DNA of 64,000 bases from Acidovorax sp. GW101-3H11. Lineage in GTDB: Bacteria; Pseudomonadota; Gammaproteobacteria; Burkholderiales; Burkholderiaceae_C. The translations under genes were made by a program, and so were the position numbers. The stretch covers positions 62,352-126,351 of the forward strand of contig NZ_LUKZ01000003.1 of assembly GCF_001633105.1 (NCBI RefSeq), given 5' to 3'. The notes under the pieces are model-generated. The model searched no databases. It was not told the DNA's origin and worked only from the letters and a program-made list of their open reading frames with translations. Below are positions 37,438 through 46,727 of this stretch, piece by piece (the stretch's first letter is position 1; every line of letters begins with the position of its first letter).

Positions 37438-38985
37438 TCACCCGCCCACACACCGTGCCAGCGCACTGGCGGTGAGGGCCCGGCCCGCTGGCCACGCATC
37501 CGCCGCCTGGCCGTGCTGGTACACCGCTTCGCTCGCAGCGCGCAGGGCGCTGGCACCGGCGGCCAGGTGCGCGCCCACCATGCCCGCCAGCACATCGCCC
37601 GTGCCCGCCGTGGCCAGCCGCGCATTGCCGGTGGGGTTGATGGCGGGGACGCGGTCGGGGGCGGCAATCACGGTGCCCGAACCCTTGAGCACAGCCACGC
37701 AGTTGAATTGGTCAGCGAGTTGTTGCGCGGCCTCCAGCCGGTCGGCCTGGACTTCGGCGGTGGTCAGGCCCAGCAGGCGCGCGGCCTCCAGCGGGTGGGG
37801 GGTGATGACCGTGGGTTGTCCATGCTGGCCCCGTGCCACCACCAGTGCGTGCAAGGCGGCTTCGGTGGCGATGGTGTTGAGCGCGTCGGCATCCAGCACC
37901 AGGCGGGCCGCGCGGGTGATGACCTTGGGCAGCACGGCGGCAATGGCCTGGCCGCCGCCGCAGCCGCAGACCACGGTGAGCTGCTCCAGTGCCAGCGCAT
38001 CGAAGCGGCGGAACATCAGCTCGGGCTGCTGCACATCGAGCTGCTGGTATCCGTTGTCGAGCAGTGCCACCAGCACCCGGCCCGCGCCGCTGTGCAGGGC
38101 GGCCGACGCGGCCAGCAGCGCCGCACCCGCCATGCCCATGCCGCGTGCTGCCAAGCCCTCGCCACCCACCACGGCCACGTCGCCAAAGCTGCCCTTGTGG
38201 CTGGCATGGGCGCGTGGCGCTGGCAATGGCGGGCCGCAGAGCCAGGCCGTGGGTGCCTCATGCCCGGGGTGGGTGCCCAGGTCGTCCCACCACACCTGGC
38301 CCGCAGCGTCGCGCCCGGCGGCGGTGAACAGGCCGGGCTTGAGGGTGAGCAAACTCAGCGTGTGGCGTGCCGGGCCTGGTGTGTGGGGGCTGCGGGCCAT
38401 GTGGGCATGGTGGTGTGGCGCAGTCTGGGGTGCAAAGCCCGCTGCGAACTGGCCGGTGTTGGCATCCAGCCCGCTGGGCAGGTCCACCGCCAGCACGGGC
38501 GCCGGGCTGTGTTGCAGGGCGTGTAGGCAGGCCAGCAGCCGCGCATCGGGCACGCGGATGGGGGCGTGGGGCGATGAAGACACGCCAATGCCCAGCAGCG
38601 CGTCAATGCGCAGGTCCTGCGGGCCCAGGTCGGCGGGCGGGGCGTCGGTCCATACCACGCCAGCCGCCTGCGCGCGTTGCCATGACGCCTTGGCGTCCGG
38701 CGGGGCCTTGTCAGGGTGGCCTAGCCACGTCACCACCACGTTGCGGCCTTGGCGCTGCAGGTGCATGGCGGCCTCCAGCCCGTCGCCGCCGTTGTTGCCG
38801 GGGCCGCAGGCAATCCAGACCGTGCGCGCGTGGGGCGCCAGGGCCTGGGCCAGCTGCCCTACGGCCAGGCCCGCGCGCTGCATCAGGGTGTGCGCGGGCA
38901 GGGTGGCGGCCGCCGCCTGCTCGATGCGGCGGGTGGCAGCGGTGTGGAACAGCGGGTGGGGTTGGTGGGGGGTGATGCGGTGCAT
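37438..38985 (-). CDS. nnr: Bifunctional NAD(P)H-hydrate epimerase / ADP-dependent dehydratase
   Basis: This 515-residue enzyme repairs hydrated NAD(P)H. The N-terminal YjeF_N domain (residues about 10-215) has RAGLAVGQLAQAL and IACGPGNNGGDGLEAA for the epimerase; the C-terminal ribokinase-like domain (about 240-510) has GDVAVVGGEGLAARGMGMAG, LVLDADALNTIA, VITPHPLEAARLLG, LKGSGTVIAAPD and NATAG-type TGNARLATAGTGDVLAGMVG for dehydration. The fused order is as in E. coli Nnr. ATG 38985 begins MHRITPHQPHPL. It is convergent with the AraC gene. Confidence 0.93.
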   Translation of the reverse strand: MHRITPHQPHPLFHTAATRRIEQAAAATLPAHTLMQRAGLAVGQLAQALAPHARTVWIACGPGNNGGDGLEAAMHLQRQGRNVVVTWLGHPDKAPPDAKASWQRAQAAGVVWTDAPPADLGPQDLRIDALLGIGVSSSPHAPIRVPDARLLACLHALQHSPAPVLAVDLPSGLDANTGQFAAGFAPQTAPHHHAHMARSPHTPGPARHTLSLLTLKPGLFTAAGRDAAGQVWWDDLGTHPGHEAPTAWLCGPPLPAPRAHASHKGSFGDVAVVGGEGLAARGMGMAGAALLAASAALHSGAGRVLVALLDNGYQQLDVQQPELMFRRFDALALEQLTVVCGCGGGQAIAAVLPKVITRAARLVLDADALNTIATEAALHALVVARGQHGQPTVITPHPLEAARLLGLTTAEVQADRLEAAQQLADQFNCVAVLKGSGTVIAAPDRVPAINPTGNARLATAGTGDVLAGMVGAHLAAGASALRAASEAVYQHGQAADAWPAGRALTASALARCVGG

Positions 38986-39066
38986 GGTGGCGGCAGGTGC
39001 TGCACGGCGCCATGCCGTGCGCCTGCCATTGTGCGTCGCCACCCCGGGGGCGACAACGCACCTGCG

Positions 39067-40299
39067 TCAGAACGGCCGCATGCCCAGGCCGTCCAGCGGC
39101 ACCTCGGGCACGCGCTGTGCCATCAGGTCCGCCAGGGCCCGCGCGCTGCCACAGGCCAGGGCCCAGCCCCCGGCGCCGTGGCCGGTGTTGAGCCACAGGC
39201 CGGGCACGCCGCTGGCGCCCACCACTGGGGCGCCGTCGGGCAGCAGGGGGCGCGCGCCGCGCCAGACCTGCACGCCGGACGAAAGCTGTGCACCCCCCGG
39301 GAACCAGTCGTTGAGCGTGCGGTACAGGCGCTGCAAGGTGGCGGCGTGGTGCTCGGCGTCGGCACCTGCCAGTTCGGCGCCGCCCGCAATGCGCACACGC
39401 TGTCCCAGTCGCGTGATGGAGATCTGCTGGGCGGCGTCCACCACACTGGCCTGGGGGGCGTGGGTGGATTCGCGCAGCGGGGCGCTGACGGAGTAGCCAT
39501 ACACCGCCGCCATGGGCAGGCGCATACCCAGCGCTGGCAGCAGCGCGGCCGAGGCGGTGCCGGCGCACAGCACCACGGCGTCAAAACGCCGCAAGTCGCT
39601 CTCGCCCTGCACCACCACGCCGACCGGGGTGGTCCCGATGCGATCGATGCGGGTGTTGAAGGCGAAGTGCACGCCCGAGCCCTGTGTGCCCTGGCGCAGC
39701 AGCTGCGCAAACAAGCGGCAGTTGCCTGCGCGGGCATCGGGCAGGTGGATGGCACCGGCCAGCGGCGCTTCGGGCGACAGGCCGGGCTCGATCTGGCGCG
39801 CGATGTCGGCATCCACTTCGCGCAAGGCCACGCCGCTGTCGCGCAGCACCTGCAGCGCGGGCTGGAGCTGGGCGCGTTCCTGTTCTGTGCGCAGCAGCAC
39901 CAGGCGCCCTTGGCTGGCCTCAAAGTCGAGTTCGTGCCGCTGGGCCAGGGCCTGCAGGCGGCTTTGGCTGTATTGCGCCAGGCGCTCCAGCGCGGCCGCT
40001 GGGGCGCTGCTGGCGTGTGTGGCGCTGCGCCAGCGGCTGAGCCAGGCCCAGTTGGCGCGGCTCAGCCCGCCAGACAGCCGCAGCGTGGCGTGTGGCCCCA
40101 TCAGCCGCAGGGCGTGACCGAATCCGGGCACGGCCCAGGGGGTGAGCAGGTGGGGGGCGAGCAGGCCGGCCGTGGCAAAGCTGGCTTCTTCGGCGGCGGC
40201 GCTGCGTTGTTCAAAAACGGTGACTTCGTGGCCGTCGCTGGCCAGCTCGTACGCGGTGGTGACGCCGACAATCCCGGCGCCCACGATGGCAATCTTCAT
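39067..40299 (-). CDS. FAD-dependent D-amino acid dehydrogenase (DadA family)
   Basis: This 410-residue flavoenzyme begins with a GxGxxG Rossmann motif (KIAIVGAGIVGVTTAYELAS), then the DadA-like block SFATAGLLAPHLLTPWAVPG and a C-terminal FAD-binding segment (GLWLNTGHGAGGWALACGSA). Family members oxidise D-amino acids to 2-oxo acids at the membrane, feeding electrons to the respiratory chain. The precise substrate is uncertain. It lies downstream of the amidase in the same direction, with repeat copy 5 between them. Confidence 0.88.
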   Translation of the reverse strand: MKIAIVGAGIVGVTTAYELASDGHEVTVFEQRSAAAEEASFATAGLLAPHLLTPWAVPGFGHALRLMGPHATLRLSGGLSRANWAWLSRWRSATHASSAPAAALERLAQYSQSRLQALAQRHELDFEASQGRLVLLRTEQERAQLQPALQVLRDSGVALREVDADIARQIEPGLSPEAPLAGAIHLPDARAGNCRLFAQLLRQGTQGSGVHFAFNTRIDRIGTTPVGVVVQGESDLRRFDAVVLCAGTASAALLPALGMRLPMAAVYGYSVSAPLRESTHAPQASVVDAAQQISITRLGQRVRIAGGAELAGADAEHHAATLQRLYRTLNDWFPGGAQLSSGVQVWRGARPLLPDGAPVVGASGVPGLWLNTGHGAGGWALACGSARALADLMAQRVPEVPLDGLGMRPF

Positions 40300-40311
40300 G
40301 AAATTTGGGTG

Positions 40312-40373
40312 TTTTTGGCCTCTTGCGCCTGATGGTAAAGCGCGAGTAGCTATTATTTTTGTAGTGTTTGTTC
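40312..40373 (+). repeat. Dispersed bipartite hairpin repeat, copy 5
   Basis: It reads TTTTTGGCCTCTTGCGCC, spacer GATGGTAA, AGCGCGAGTAGCTATTATT, then TTTGTAG. It is one of the best-preserved copies. The amidase stop codon (TAA, 40353-40355) lies inside it. Confidence 0.85.
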
Positions 40374-41708
40374 GATCTGCAGGCCCACATTGAGCACGGT
40401 GTCGTCCCGCAAGGCCCCGTGCCAGACCATCAGGCCCACCGGGAGTTCCCCCGGAGCGTGGCAGGGCAGAGACAGCGCGCAGCCGTCCAGCAGGTTGACG
40501 ACACTGGTGTTGCGCAGCAGCAGATTGTTGACGCGGAAGAACTCGGCATCGCGCGCGGCATCCCGGGCCTTGTCCGTGCCGTCTGCGGGGGCAACATCGG
40601 CCACCAGCGGCGCCACGATGGGCACGGTGGGGGACAGCAGTGTGTCGTACGGCTCCATATCGGCGAGCATGCGTGCAATCCACTGCTGGCGCGCCTGCAG
40701 CAGGTCGATGTACTCCCAGGCCATCAGCGTGGCGCCTTTTTCGATGCGCATGCGCACCCGGGGGTCGTAGCGGTTGCCTGCGCGTTGCAGCAGCTCGCGG
40801 TGCCAGGCATAGGCCTCGGGGGCGGCAAAACCATAGGCGGGTTGCTCCGCCACGGCGGGCAGGGGGATGGTGTCGATGTGGGCCCCGGCCTGGCGCAGGG
40901 TGCGCAGGGTGCGCTCGAACGCCTGGGCCACGGTCGCGTCGAGCCCGTCCAAAAACAAGGTGGACGGGACGGCCAGCCGGTATTGGGACAACGGCGCCAG
41001 GCTGCGCGTGACGCGCCGGGCGGCCAGCACCTCGTGCGCCACGATGGCGTCGCGCACGCTGCGCGTCATGGCACAGGCGGTGTCCAGGGTGGTGGACAGG
41101 GGGACGGCGCCCGTGGTGGGTACCAGGTGCGCCGTGTTCTTGAAGCCTACGATGCCATTGAGGGCGGCCGGAATCCGGATGGAACCACCAGTGTCCGACC
41201 CCAGCCCGATGAACGCAGCCCCCGTGGCCACCGACACGCCTGCGCCGGAGGACGAGCCGCCCGGCACACGCGGCGCGCCAGGCAGGGCGCCAGAGCGTGC
41301 ATCCCAGGCGGCGGGTGTGCCGTGGTGCGGGTTCACGCCCACGCCCGAAAAGGCGAACTCGACCATGTTCGTGCGCCCGATCAGGCTGGCCCCGGCCGCG
41401 CGCAGGCGGGCGACCGCAGGGCAGTCCTGGGCGGCGGCCGGTGCGTCGGCCAGAGCGGTGGAGCCTGCGGGTGTGGCCTGGCCTGCGATGTCGAACAGGT
41501 CCTTGACCGACACCGCCAGCCCCGCAAGGGGCAACTGGGCCAGGCCGGGCTGCACCGCTGTGGTGCGTGCCTCGTCGAACATCGTGCGGACAAAGCTGTA
41601 GGTGTTGGCGGGGGCCTGGGCGGCGTCGATGCAGCGTTCCAGCTCGGCGGGCGCGGTGGTGGCGCCCTCCCGCAGCTGGTCGCGGGTGGTGATCAGGTCA
41701 GGCAGCAT
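40353..41708 (-). CDS. Amidase (amidase signature family)
   Basis: This 451-residue enzyme belongs to the amidase-signature family. The catalytic Lys lies in [13 protein letters not shown], the first Ser in [19 protein letters not shown], and the nucleophile region is [16 protein letters not shown]. Members hydrolyse amides to acids and ammonia; specificity (glutamyl-tRNA amidotransferase A-like or free amide) is not clear, but no gatB/gatC neighbours are present. The C-terminal LQK and stop are in a repeat copy. ATG 41708 starts [12 protein letters not shown] and its 5' end overlaps the rpsB promoter region. Confidence 0.88.
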   Translation of the reverse strand: MLPDLITTRDQLREGATTAPAELERCIDAAQAPANTYSFVRTMFDEARTTAVQPGLAQLPLAGLAVSVKDLFDIAGQATPAGSTALADAPAAAQDCPAVARLRAAGASLIGRTNMVEFAFSGVGVNPHHGTPAAWDARSGALPGAPRVPGGSSSGAGVSVATGAAFIGLGSDTGGSIRIPAALNGIVGFKNTAHLVPTTGAVPLSTTLDTACAMTRSVRDAIVAHEVLAARRVTRSLAPLSQYRLAVPSTLFLDGLDATVAQAFERTLRTLRQAGAHIDTIPLPAVAEQPAYGFAAPEAYAWHRELLQRAGNRYDPRVRMRIEKGATLMAWEYIDLLQARQQWIARMLADMEPYDTLLSPTVPIVAPLVADVAPADGTDKARDAARDAEFFRVNNLLLRNTSVVNLLDGCALSLPCHAPGELPVGLMVWHGALRDDTVLNVGLQIEQTLQK

Positions 41709-41712
41709 GGTG

Positions 41713-41721
41713 TGCTAGAAT
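41713..41721 (+). promoter_or_regulatory. Extended -10 promoter (TGCTAGAAT) upstream of rpsB
   Basis: TGCTAGAAT is a good extended -10 element; a -35 is not clear. It leaves an rpsB leader of about 160 nt, long enough for the S2-mediated autoregulation known for rpsB-tsf, although I do not identify the structure. Confidence 0.5.
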
Positions 41722-41890
41722 CTTTGGGTTTTGCTGGGAGCAGCGACGCAGGCGGTGCATGCATCGCAGGTGTGGCGGCTGTCACAAAGCCAATCGCAAA
41801 GCAGCCCTGTCAAGGTGTTGCGGCATTCGTGAAGAACACGGTGCTGCAAATATTGGGGCTGATTTTAGACCTAACCTTTGGAGTATTTTT

Positions 41891-42643
41891 ATGTCCGTTA
41901 CCATGCGCGAAATGCTGGAAGCCGGTGTCCACTTCGGTCACCAAACCCGCTTCTGGAACCCCAAGATGGCCCCCTACATCTTCGGCCATCGCAACAAGAT
42001 TCACATCATCAACCTGGAAAAGTCGCTGCCACTGTTCCAGGAAGCCCAAAAGTTCGCCAAGCAACTGGCTGCCAACCGCGGCACGATCCTGATGGTCGGC
42101 ACGAAGCGTCAAGCCCGTGAAATCCTGTCCACCGAAGCCCTGCGCGCTGGCGTGCCTTTCGTGGATCAGCGCTGGCTGGGCGGCATGCTGACGAACTTCA
42201 AGACCGTGAAGACCTCGATCAAGCGCCTGAAGGACATGAAGGCCCAGCAAGAAGCTGGCCTCGACAGCCTGAGCAAGAAGGAGCAACTGACGTTCTCCCG
42301 CGAAATCGAAAAGCTCGAAAAGGACATCGGCGGCATCCAGGACATGGCTGCACTGCCCGACGCCATCTTCATCATCGACGTGGGCTTCCACAAGATCGCC
42401 GTTGCTGAAGCCAAGAAGCTGGGCATCCCGCTGATCGGTGTGGTTGACACCAACCACTCGCCCGAAGGCATCGACTACGTGATCCCCGGCAACGACGACT
42501 CGGCCAAGGCCGTGACGCTGTACGCCCGTGGCATCGCTGACGCGATCATCGAAGGCCGCGCCAACGCCGTGAACGAAGTGGTCAAGGCCGCTGCGTCCGA
42601 AAGCTCGGACGAGTTCGTGGAAGTGCAAGAAGCCGCCGCCTGA
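41891..42643 (+). CDS. rpsB: 30S ribosomal protein S2
   Basis: This 250-residue protein is S2 of the small ribosomal subunit. It shows the family's [19 protein letters not shown] start region, [33 protein letters not shown] and [21 protein letters not shown]2 also represses its own rpsB-tsf message in bacteria. ATG 41891 is preceded by a GGAG and gives the conserved N-terminus ([12 protein letters not shown]). Confidence 0.98.
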   Translation: MSVTMREMLEAGVHFGHQTRFWNPKMAPYIFGHRNKIHIINLEKSLPLFQEAQKFAKQLAANRGTILMVGTKRQAREILSTEALRAGVPFVDQRWLGGMLTNFKTVKTSIKRLKDMKAQQEAGLDSLSKKEQLTFSREIEKLEKDIGGIQDMAALPDAIFIIDVGFHKIAVAEAKKLGIPLIGVVDTNHSPEGIDYVIPGNDDSAKAVTLYARGIADAIIEGRANAVNEVVKAAASESSDEFVEVQEAAA

Positions 42644-42674
42644 TACCCGGCTGCGCGATTCGTCGCGAAGAAAA

Positions 42675-42703
42675 GCGGGGCCCCTGTGAGCCCCCTTTTT
42701 TTT
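42675..42703 (+). terminator. Intrinsic terminator or attenuator between rpsB and tsf
   Basis: GGGGC, an 8-nt loop and GCCCC are followed by eight T. In related bacteria a partial terminator here lowers tsf relative to rpsB. Confidence 0.75.
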
Positions 42704-42708
42704 AGGCT

Positions 42709-42738
42709 GAATCCAATCCAATCCGATCCAATCGATTG
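42709..42738. repeat. Short ATCCA-type tandem repeat upstream of tsf
   Basis: AATCC is repeated four times with one variant (ATCCAATCCAATCCGATCC) just before the tsf ribosome binding site. A 5-bp unit in the leader could vary in number without affecting the protein. Confidence 0.7.
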
Positions 42739-42761
42739 AACTGAACACTGAAGGAATAAAG

Positions 42762-43691
42762 ATGGCTGCAATTACCGCAAGCATGGTGGCTGAACTGCGT
42801 GGCAAGACCGATGCCCCCATGATGGAATGCAAGAAGGCACTGACCGAAGCCGAGGGCGACATGGCCAAGGCCGAAGAGCTGCTGCGCGTCAAGCTGGGCA
42901 CGAAGGCTGGCAAGGCCGCCTCGCGCGTGACGGCTGAAGGCGTGGTCGCCAGCTTCATCAACGGCAACCTGGGCGCCCTGATCGAAGTCAACAGCGAAAC
43001 CGACTTCGTCTCCAAGAACGACAGCTTCATCGCCATGGCCAACGCCGCTGCCAAGCTGGTGGCCGAGCACAACCCTGCCGACATCGAAGCCCTGGGTGCC
43101 CTGGCCTACGCACAAGACAGTTTCGGCCCCACGTTGGAAGACGTGCGCAAGGGCCTGATCGGCAAGATCGGCGAGAACATGTCGTTCCGCCGCTTCAAGC
43201 GCTTCAGCGGTTCCAACCTGGCTGCCTACCTGCATGGTTCGCGCATCGGTGTGGTCGTCGAGTTCGACGGCGACGCAGCTGCCGCCAAGGATGTGGCCAT
43301 GCACGTGGCCGCCATGAAGCCCGTGGCCCTGACCAGCGCTGACGTGCCTGCCGAACTGATCGCCAAGGAGCGCTCGGTGGCTGAAGGCAAGGCCGACGAA
43401 GCCAACAAGGAGCTGGTGGCTGCTGGCAAGCCTGCACAAAGCGCCGAAATCACGGCCAAGCGCATCGACGGCGCCGTGCAGAAGTACCTCAAGGAAGTCT
43501 CGCTGGCTGACCAGGTCTTCGTGAAGGCTGCCGACGGCAAGCAGACCGTTGCCCAGATGCTCAAGGCTGCCAACACCAACGTGAAGGGCTTCACCCTCTA
43601 CGTCGTGGGCGAAGGCATCGAGAAGAAGGCTGACGACTTCGCTGCCGAAGTGGCTGCCCAAGTGGCTGCCGCCAAGGCCGCTGCTGCCTGA
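42762..43691 (+). CDS. tsf: Translation elongation factor Ts
   Basis: This 309-residue protein is the nucleotide exchange factor for EF-Tu. The N-terminal UBA-like domain ([20 protein letters not shown]), the TDFVSKN motif in [12 protein letters not shown] and the dimerisation helices are present. Length is larger than E. coli EF-Ts (283), as is usual in betaproteobacteria. ATG 42762 is preceded by AGGA. It follows rpsB after an attenuator. Confidence 0.98.
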   Translation: MAAITASMVAELRGKTDAPMMECKKALTEAEGDMAKAEELLRVKLGTKAGKAASRVTAEGVVASFINGNLGALIEVNSETDFVSKNDSFIAMANAAAKLVAEHNPADIEALGALAYAQDSFGPTLEDVRKGLIGKIGENMSFRRFKRFSGSNLAAYLHGSRIGVVVEFDGDAAAAKDVAMHVAAMKPVALTSADVPAELIAKERSVAEGKADEANKELVAAGKPAQSAEITAKRIDGAVQKYLKEVSLADQVFVKAADGKQTVAQMLKAANTNVKGFTLYVVGEGIEKKADDFAAEVAAQVAAAKAAAA

Positions 43692-43757
43692 TCGGCTGCA
43701 CTGCAGCCCCGTCCCCCACATTTTTTACCGCCGTACCTGCCTTTGGAGAAATCACCC

Positions 43758-44480
43758 ATGTCCCACGCTGCACCAGCCCACAAGCGCATCCTGCTCAAGC
43801 TGTCTGGTGAGGCGCTGATGGGGGATGACGCCTTTGGCATCAACCGCGCCACCATCGTTCGCATGGTGGAAGAGATCGCCGAAGTCACCCGCCTGGGCGT
43901 GCAGGTGGCGGTGGTGATCGGTGGGGGCAATATTTTCCGTGGTGTCGCGGGCGGCTCGGTCGGCATGGACCGCGCCACCGCCGACTACATGGGCATGCTG
44001 GCCACCGTGATGAACGCGCTGGCCCTGGCCGATGCCATGGACAAGCAGGGCCTGGTGGCCCGTGTGATGTCCGCCATCGCCATCGAGCAGGTGGTCGAGC
44101 CCTATGTGCGCCCCAAGGCCCTGCAGTACCTCGAAGAGGGCAAGGTCGTTGTGTTTGCCGCTGGCACGGGCAATCCTTTCTTCACCACTGATACGGCAGC
44201 GGCCCTGCGTGGTGCCGAGATTGGCGCCGAGCTGGTGCTCAAGGCCACCAAGGTGGACGGCGTTTATACTGCCGACCCCCAGAAGGACCCCACGGCCACG
44301 CGCTACACAAAGCTCAGCTTTGACGAGGCCATGTCCCGCAATCTGGGCATCATGGATGCGACCGCCTTTGCCCTGTGCCGCGACCAGAAGCTGCCGGTGA
44401 AGGTGTTTTCCATCATCAAGCACGGCGCCCTGAAGCGCGTGGTGATGGGCGAAGACGAAGGTACGCTGGTTTACGCTTGA
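43758..44480 (+). CDS. pyrH: UMP kinase
   Basis: This 240-residue enzyme phosphorylates UMP to UDP, the first committed nucleotide step leading to UTP and CTP, and is regulated by GTP and UTP. It shows [45 protein letters not shown] and [20 protein letters not shown] 43758 has GGAG upstream. The same-strand order tsf-pyrH-frr is the classic translation-nucleotide block. Confidence 0.97.
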   Translation: MSHAAPAHKRILLKLSGEALMGDDAFGINRATIVRMVEEIAEVTRLGVQVAVVIGGGNIFRGVAGGSVGMDRATADYMGMLATVMNALALADAMDKQGLVARVMSAIAIEQVVEPYVRPKALQYLEEGKVVVFAAGTGNPFFTTDTAAALRGAEIGAELVLKATKVDGVYTADPQKDPTATRYTKLSFDEAMSRNLGIMDATAFALCRDQKLPVKVFSIIKHGALKRVVMGEDEGTLVYA

Positions 44481-44529
44481 TCACGATGGATGGGCCTGCA
44501 CCGGATGCAGGCTGGCCCGAGGAGAAAAC

Positions 44530-45090
44530 ATGACGATTGCCGACATCAAGAAAACCACAGAGACCAAGATGGACCAGTCCATCACGGCCTTCAAAAACAA
44601 CCTGCAGAAGATCCGCACCGGCCGCGCCAACCCCGCGCTGCTCGATACGGTGCAGGTCGAGTACTACGGCTCCATGGTTCCCTTGAGCCAGGTGGCCAAT
44701 GTGGCGCTGATCGACTCGCGCACCATCAGCGTGCAGCCCTGGGAAAAGGGCATGGGCGCCAAGATCGAAAAGGCCATCCGCGAAAGTGATCTGGGCCTGA
44801 ACCCTGCATCGCTGGGCGATCTGATCCGCGTTCCGATGCCCGCGATGAGCGAAGAGCGCCGCAAGGAAATGACCAAGCTGGCGCGCAACGAAGGCGAGAG
44901 CGCCAAGATTGCCGTGCGCAACCTGCGCCGCGATGCCAACGAATCCGTCAAGAAGCTGGTCAAGGACAAGCTGGCATCCGAAGACGACCAGAAGCGCGCC
45001 GAAACCGACGTGCAGAAGTTCACCGACAAGCACATCGCCGAGATCGATGCGCTGGTGGCCGCCAAAGAGCAGGAAATCATGGCGGTTTGA
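44530..45090 (+). CDS. frr: Ribosome recycling factor
   Basis: This 186-residue protein splits post-termination ribosomes together with EF-G. It has the full L-shaped RRF sequence: [40 protein letters not shown], and [23 protein letters not shown] 44530 lies 8 nt after GAGGAG. Confidence 0.98.
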   Translation: MTIADIKKTTETKMDQSITAFKNNLQKIRTGRANPALLDTVQVEYYGSMVPLSQVANVALIDSRTISVQPWEKGMGAKIEKAIRESDLGLNPASLGDLIRVPMPAMSEERRKEMTKLARNEGESAKIAVRNLRRDANESVKKLVKDKLASEDDQKRAETDVQKFTDKHIAEIDALVAAKEQEIMAV

Positions 45091-45113
45091 GCCCCCAGGG
45101 CTTGATCGTTCCC

Positions 45114-45845
45114 ATGTCTGTTTCTCCGGTGGTGCCACACCACATCGCCATCGTCATGGATGGCAACGGCCGCTGGGCCAAGCGCCGCTTTCTGCCGCGC
45201 CTGGCGGGCCACAAGCAGGGGGTTGATTCGCTGCGCCGCTGTGTGCGCGCCTGCGCTGAGCGCGGCGTGGGCGTTTTGACCGTTTTTGCGTTCTCTTCCG
45301 AAAACTGGAACCGCCCTGCCGACGAGGTGTCGGGCCTCATGGAGCTGCTCGCGCTGGCGCTGGGCCGCGAAGTGCCGCAGCTCAAGAAAGACGGTGTGCG
45401 CCTGTACTTTGTGGGCGAACGCGCGGGTCTCTCGCAGAAGGTCCGCGACGGCCTGGTGCAGGCAGAGACCGCCACGGCCGAAAACACGCGCCTGGTGCTC
45501 AATGTGTGCTTCAACTACGGCGGCCGCTGGGACATTGCCCAGGCGGCTGCGTCGCTGGCGGCGCGCGGCGAGCCCATCACCGAGGCCAGCCTGCACGGGG
45601 CGATGGGCATGTCCCATGTGCCCGACCCGGACCTGGTGATCCGCACCGGCGGCGAAATGCGGATCAGCAACTTCCTGCTGTGGCAATCTGCCTACGCGGA
45701 GTTTGTGTTCAGTGACCGGCTGTGGCCGGACTTCGATGAGTCGGCGCTGGACGAGGCGATTGCCGCCTTCGGCAGCCGCGAGCGCCGCTTTGGCAAAACT
45801 TCTGAACAGATCCTGCCCGCGCATCCCGATCCGATGCCGGGCTGA
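45114..45845 (+). CDS. uppS: Isoprenyl transferase (undecaprenyl diphosphate synthase)
   Basis: This 243-residue cis-prenyltransferase makes C55 undecaprenyl diphosphate, the lipid carrier for peptidoglycan and other wall polymers. It has HIAIVMDGNGRWAKRR (catalytic Asp and the GNGRWA loop), TVFAFSSENWNRPADEV and RTGGEMRISNFLLWQSAYAE. ATG 45114 gives the standard MSVSPVVPHHIAIVMDG start. Confidence 0.96.
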   Translation: MSVSPVVPHHIAIVMDGNGRWAKRRFLPRLAGHKQGVDSLRRCVRACAERGVGVLTVFAFSSENWNRPADEVSGLMELLALALGREVPQLKKDGVRLYFVGERAGLSQKVRDGLVQAETATAENTRLVLNVCFNYGGRWDIAQAAASLAARGEPITEASLHGAMGMSHVPDPDLVIRTGGEMRISNFLLWQSAYAEFVFSDRLWPDFDESALDEAIAAFGSRERRFGKTSEQILPAHPDPMPG

Positions 45846-45872
45846 GAACCCCAGCAGGTTCTGAAAGGCCCC

Positions 45873-46727
45873 ATGCTCAAACAGCGTGTCATCACCGCCC
45901 TTGTTCTGCTGGCCATCTTGCTGCCAGCACTTTTTTATCCTTCCACGGTGCCCTTTACCGTGGTGGTGCTGGTGCTCATGGCCGCTGGCGCATGGGAGTG
46001 GGGCCGCCTGAGCGGGCTGGGCCAGACGGGCTCAGTGGCCGTGGGTGCTGTCTGCACGGCATTGTGTGCGGGGTCCTGGGCGCTGGGCTGGGTGGATCGC
46101 CCGCTGACGGCGCTGTGGGTCGCGGGGGGCGGGCTCTGGGTGCTGGCGACCGCATGGCTGCTCCAGGCCGGCGTGCCGGGCTGGCCCCGCATTCCTGCAG
46201 TGGTGCGCCTGGTCGCCGGTGTGCTGGCCCTGTGGCTGGCCTGGCTGGCGGTGGTGCAGGCGCGCAATGTCGGGATCAACTTCTTGCTGTCGGTGCTGCT
46301 GCTGGTGTGGGTGGCCGACATCTTTGCCTATTTTGCGGGCCGTGCATTTGGCCTGCGCTTCACCAAGGGCAAGCTGGCCCCTTCCATCAGCCCGGGCAAG
46401 AGCTGGGAAGGTGTGTGGGGCGGGCTGGCGGGCGTGGTGGTCATGGCCTTTGTCTGGGTGGTGGCCGACGCCTACTGGCAAGCGGCGGTGCCCAGCTTCT
46501 ACAGCCGCATGGCCCAGCAGGGCTGGTGGCTGCTGGTGGTCGCGGCCTTGTTCATGGTGGCCATGAGTGTGTCCGGCGACCTGGTGGAGTCGCTCATCAA
46601 GCGCAGCGCAGGGGTCAAGGACAGCAGTGGACTGCTGCCGGGGCACGGCGGCGTGCTCGACCGCGTGGACGCCTTGCTGCCAACCTTGCCCCTGGCCATG
46701 ATGCTCACGCGCCTCACGACCCCATGA
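45873..46727 (+). CDS. cdsA: Phosphatidate cytidylyltransferase
   Basis: This 284-residue integral membrane enzyme makes CDP-diacylglycerol, precursor of phosphatidylethanolamine, phosphatidylglycerol and cardiolipin. It is mostly hydrophobic with about eight TM helices, and the C-terminal signature block KRSAGVKDSSGLLPGHGGVL then DRVDALLPTLP matches the family. The stop overlaps the dxr start by 4 nt. Confidence 0.96.
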   Translation: MLKQRVITALVLLAILLPALFYPSTVPFTVVVLVLMAAGAWEWGRLSGLGQTGSVAVGAVCTALCAGSWALGWVDRPLTALWVAGGGLWVLATAWLLQAGVPGWPRIPAVVRLVAGVLALWLAWLAVVQARNVGINFLLSVLLLVWVADIFAYFAGRAFGLRFTKGKLAPSISPGKSWEGVWGGLAGVVVMAFVWVVADAYWQAAVPSFYSRMAQQGWWLLVVAALFMVAMSVSGDLVESLIKRSAGVKDSSGLLPGHGGVLDRVDALLPTLPLAMMLTRLTTP

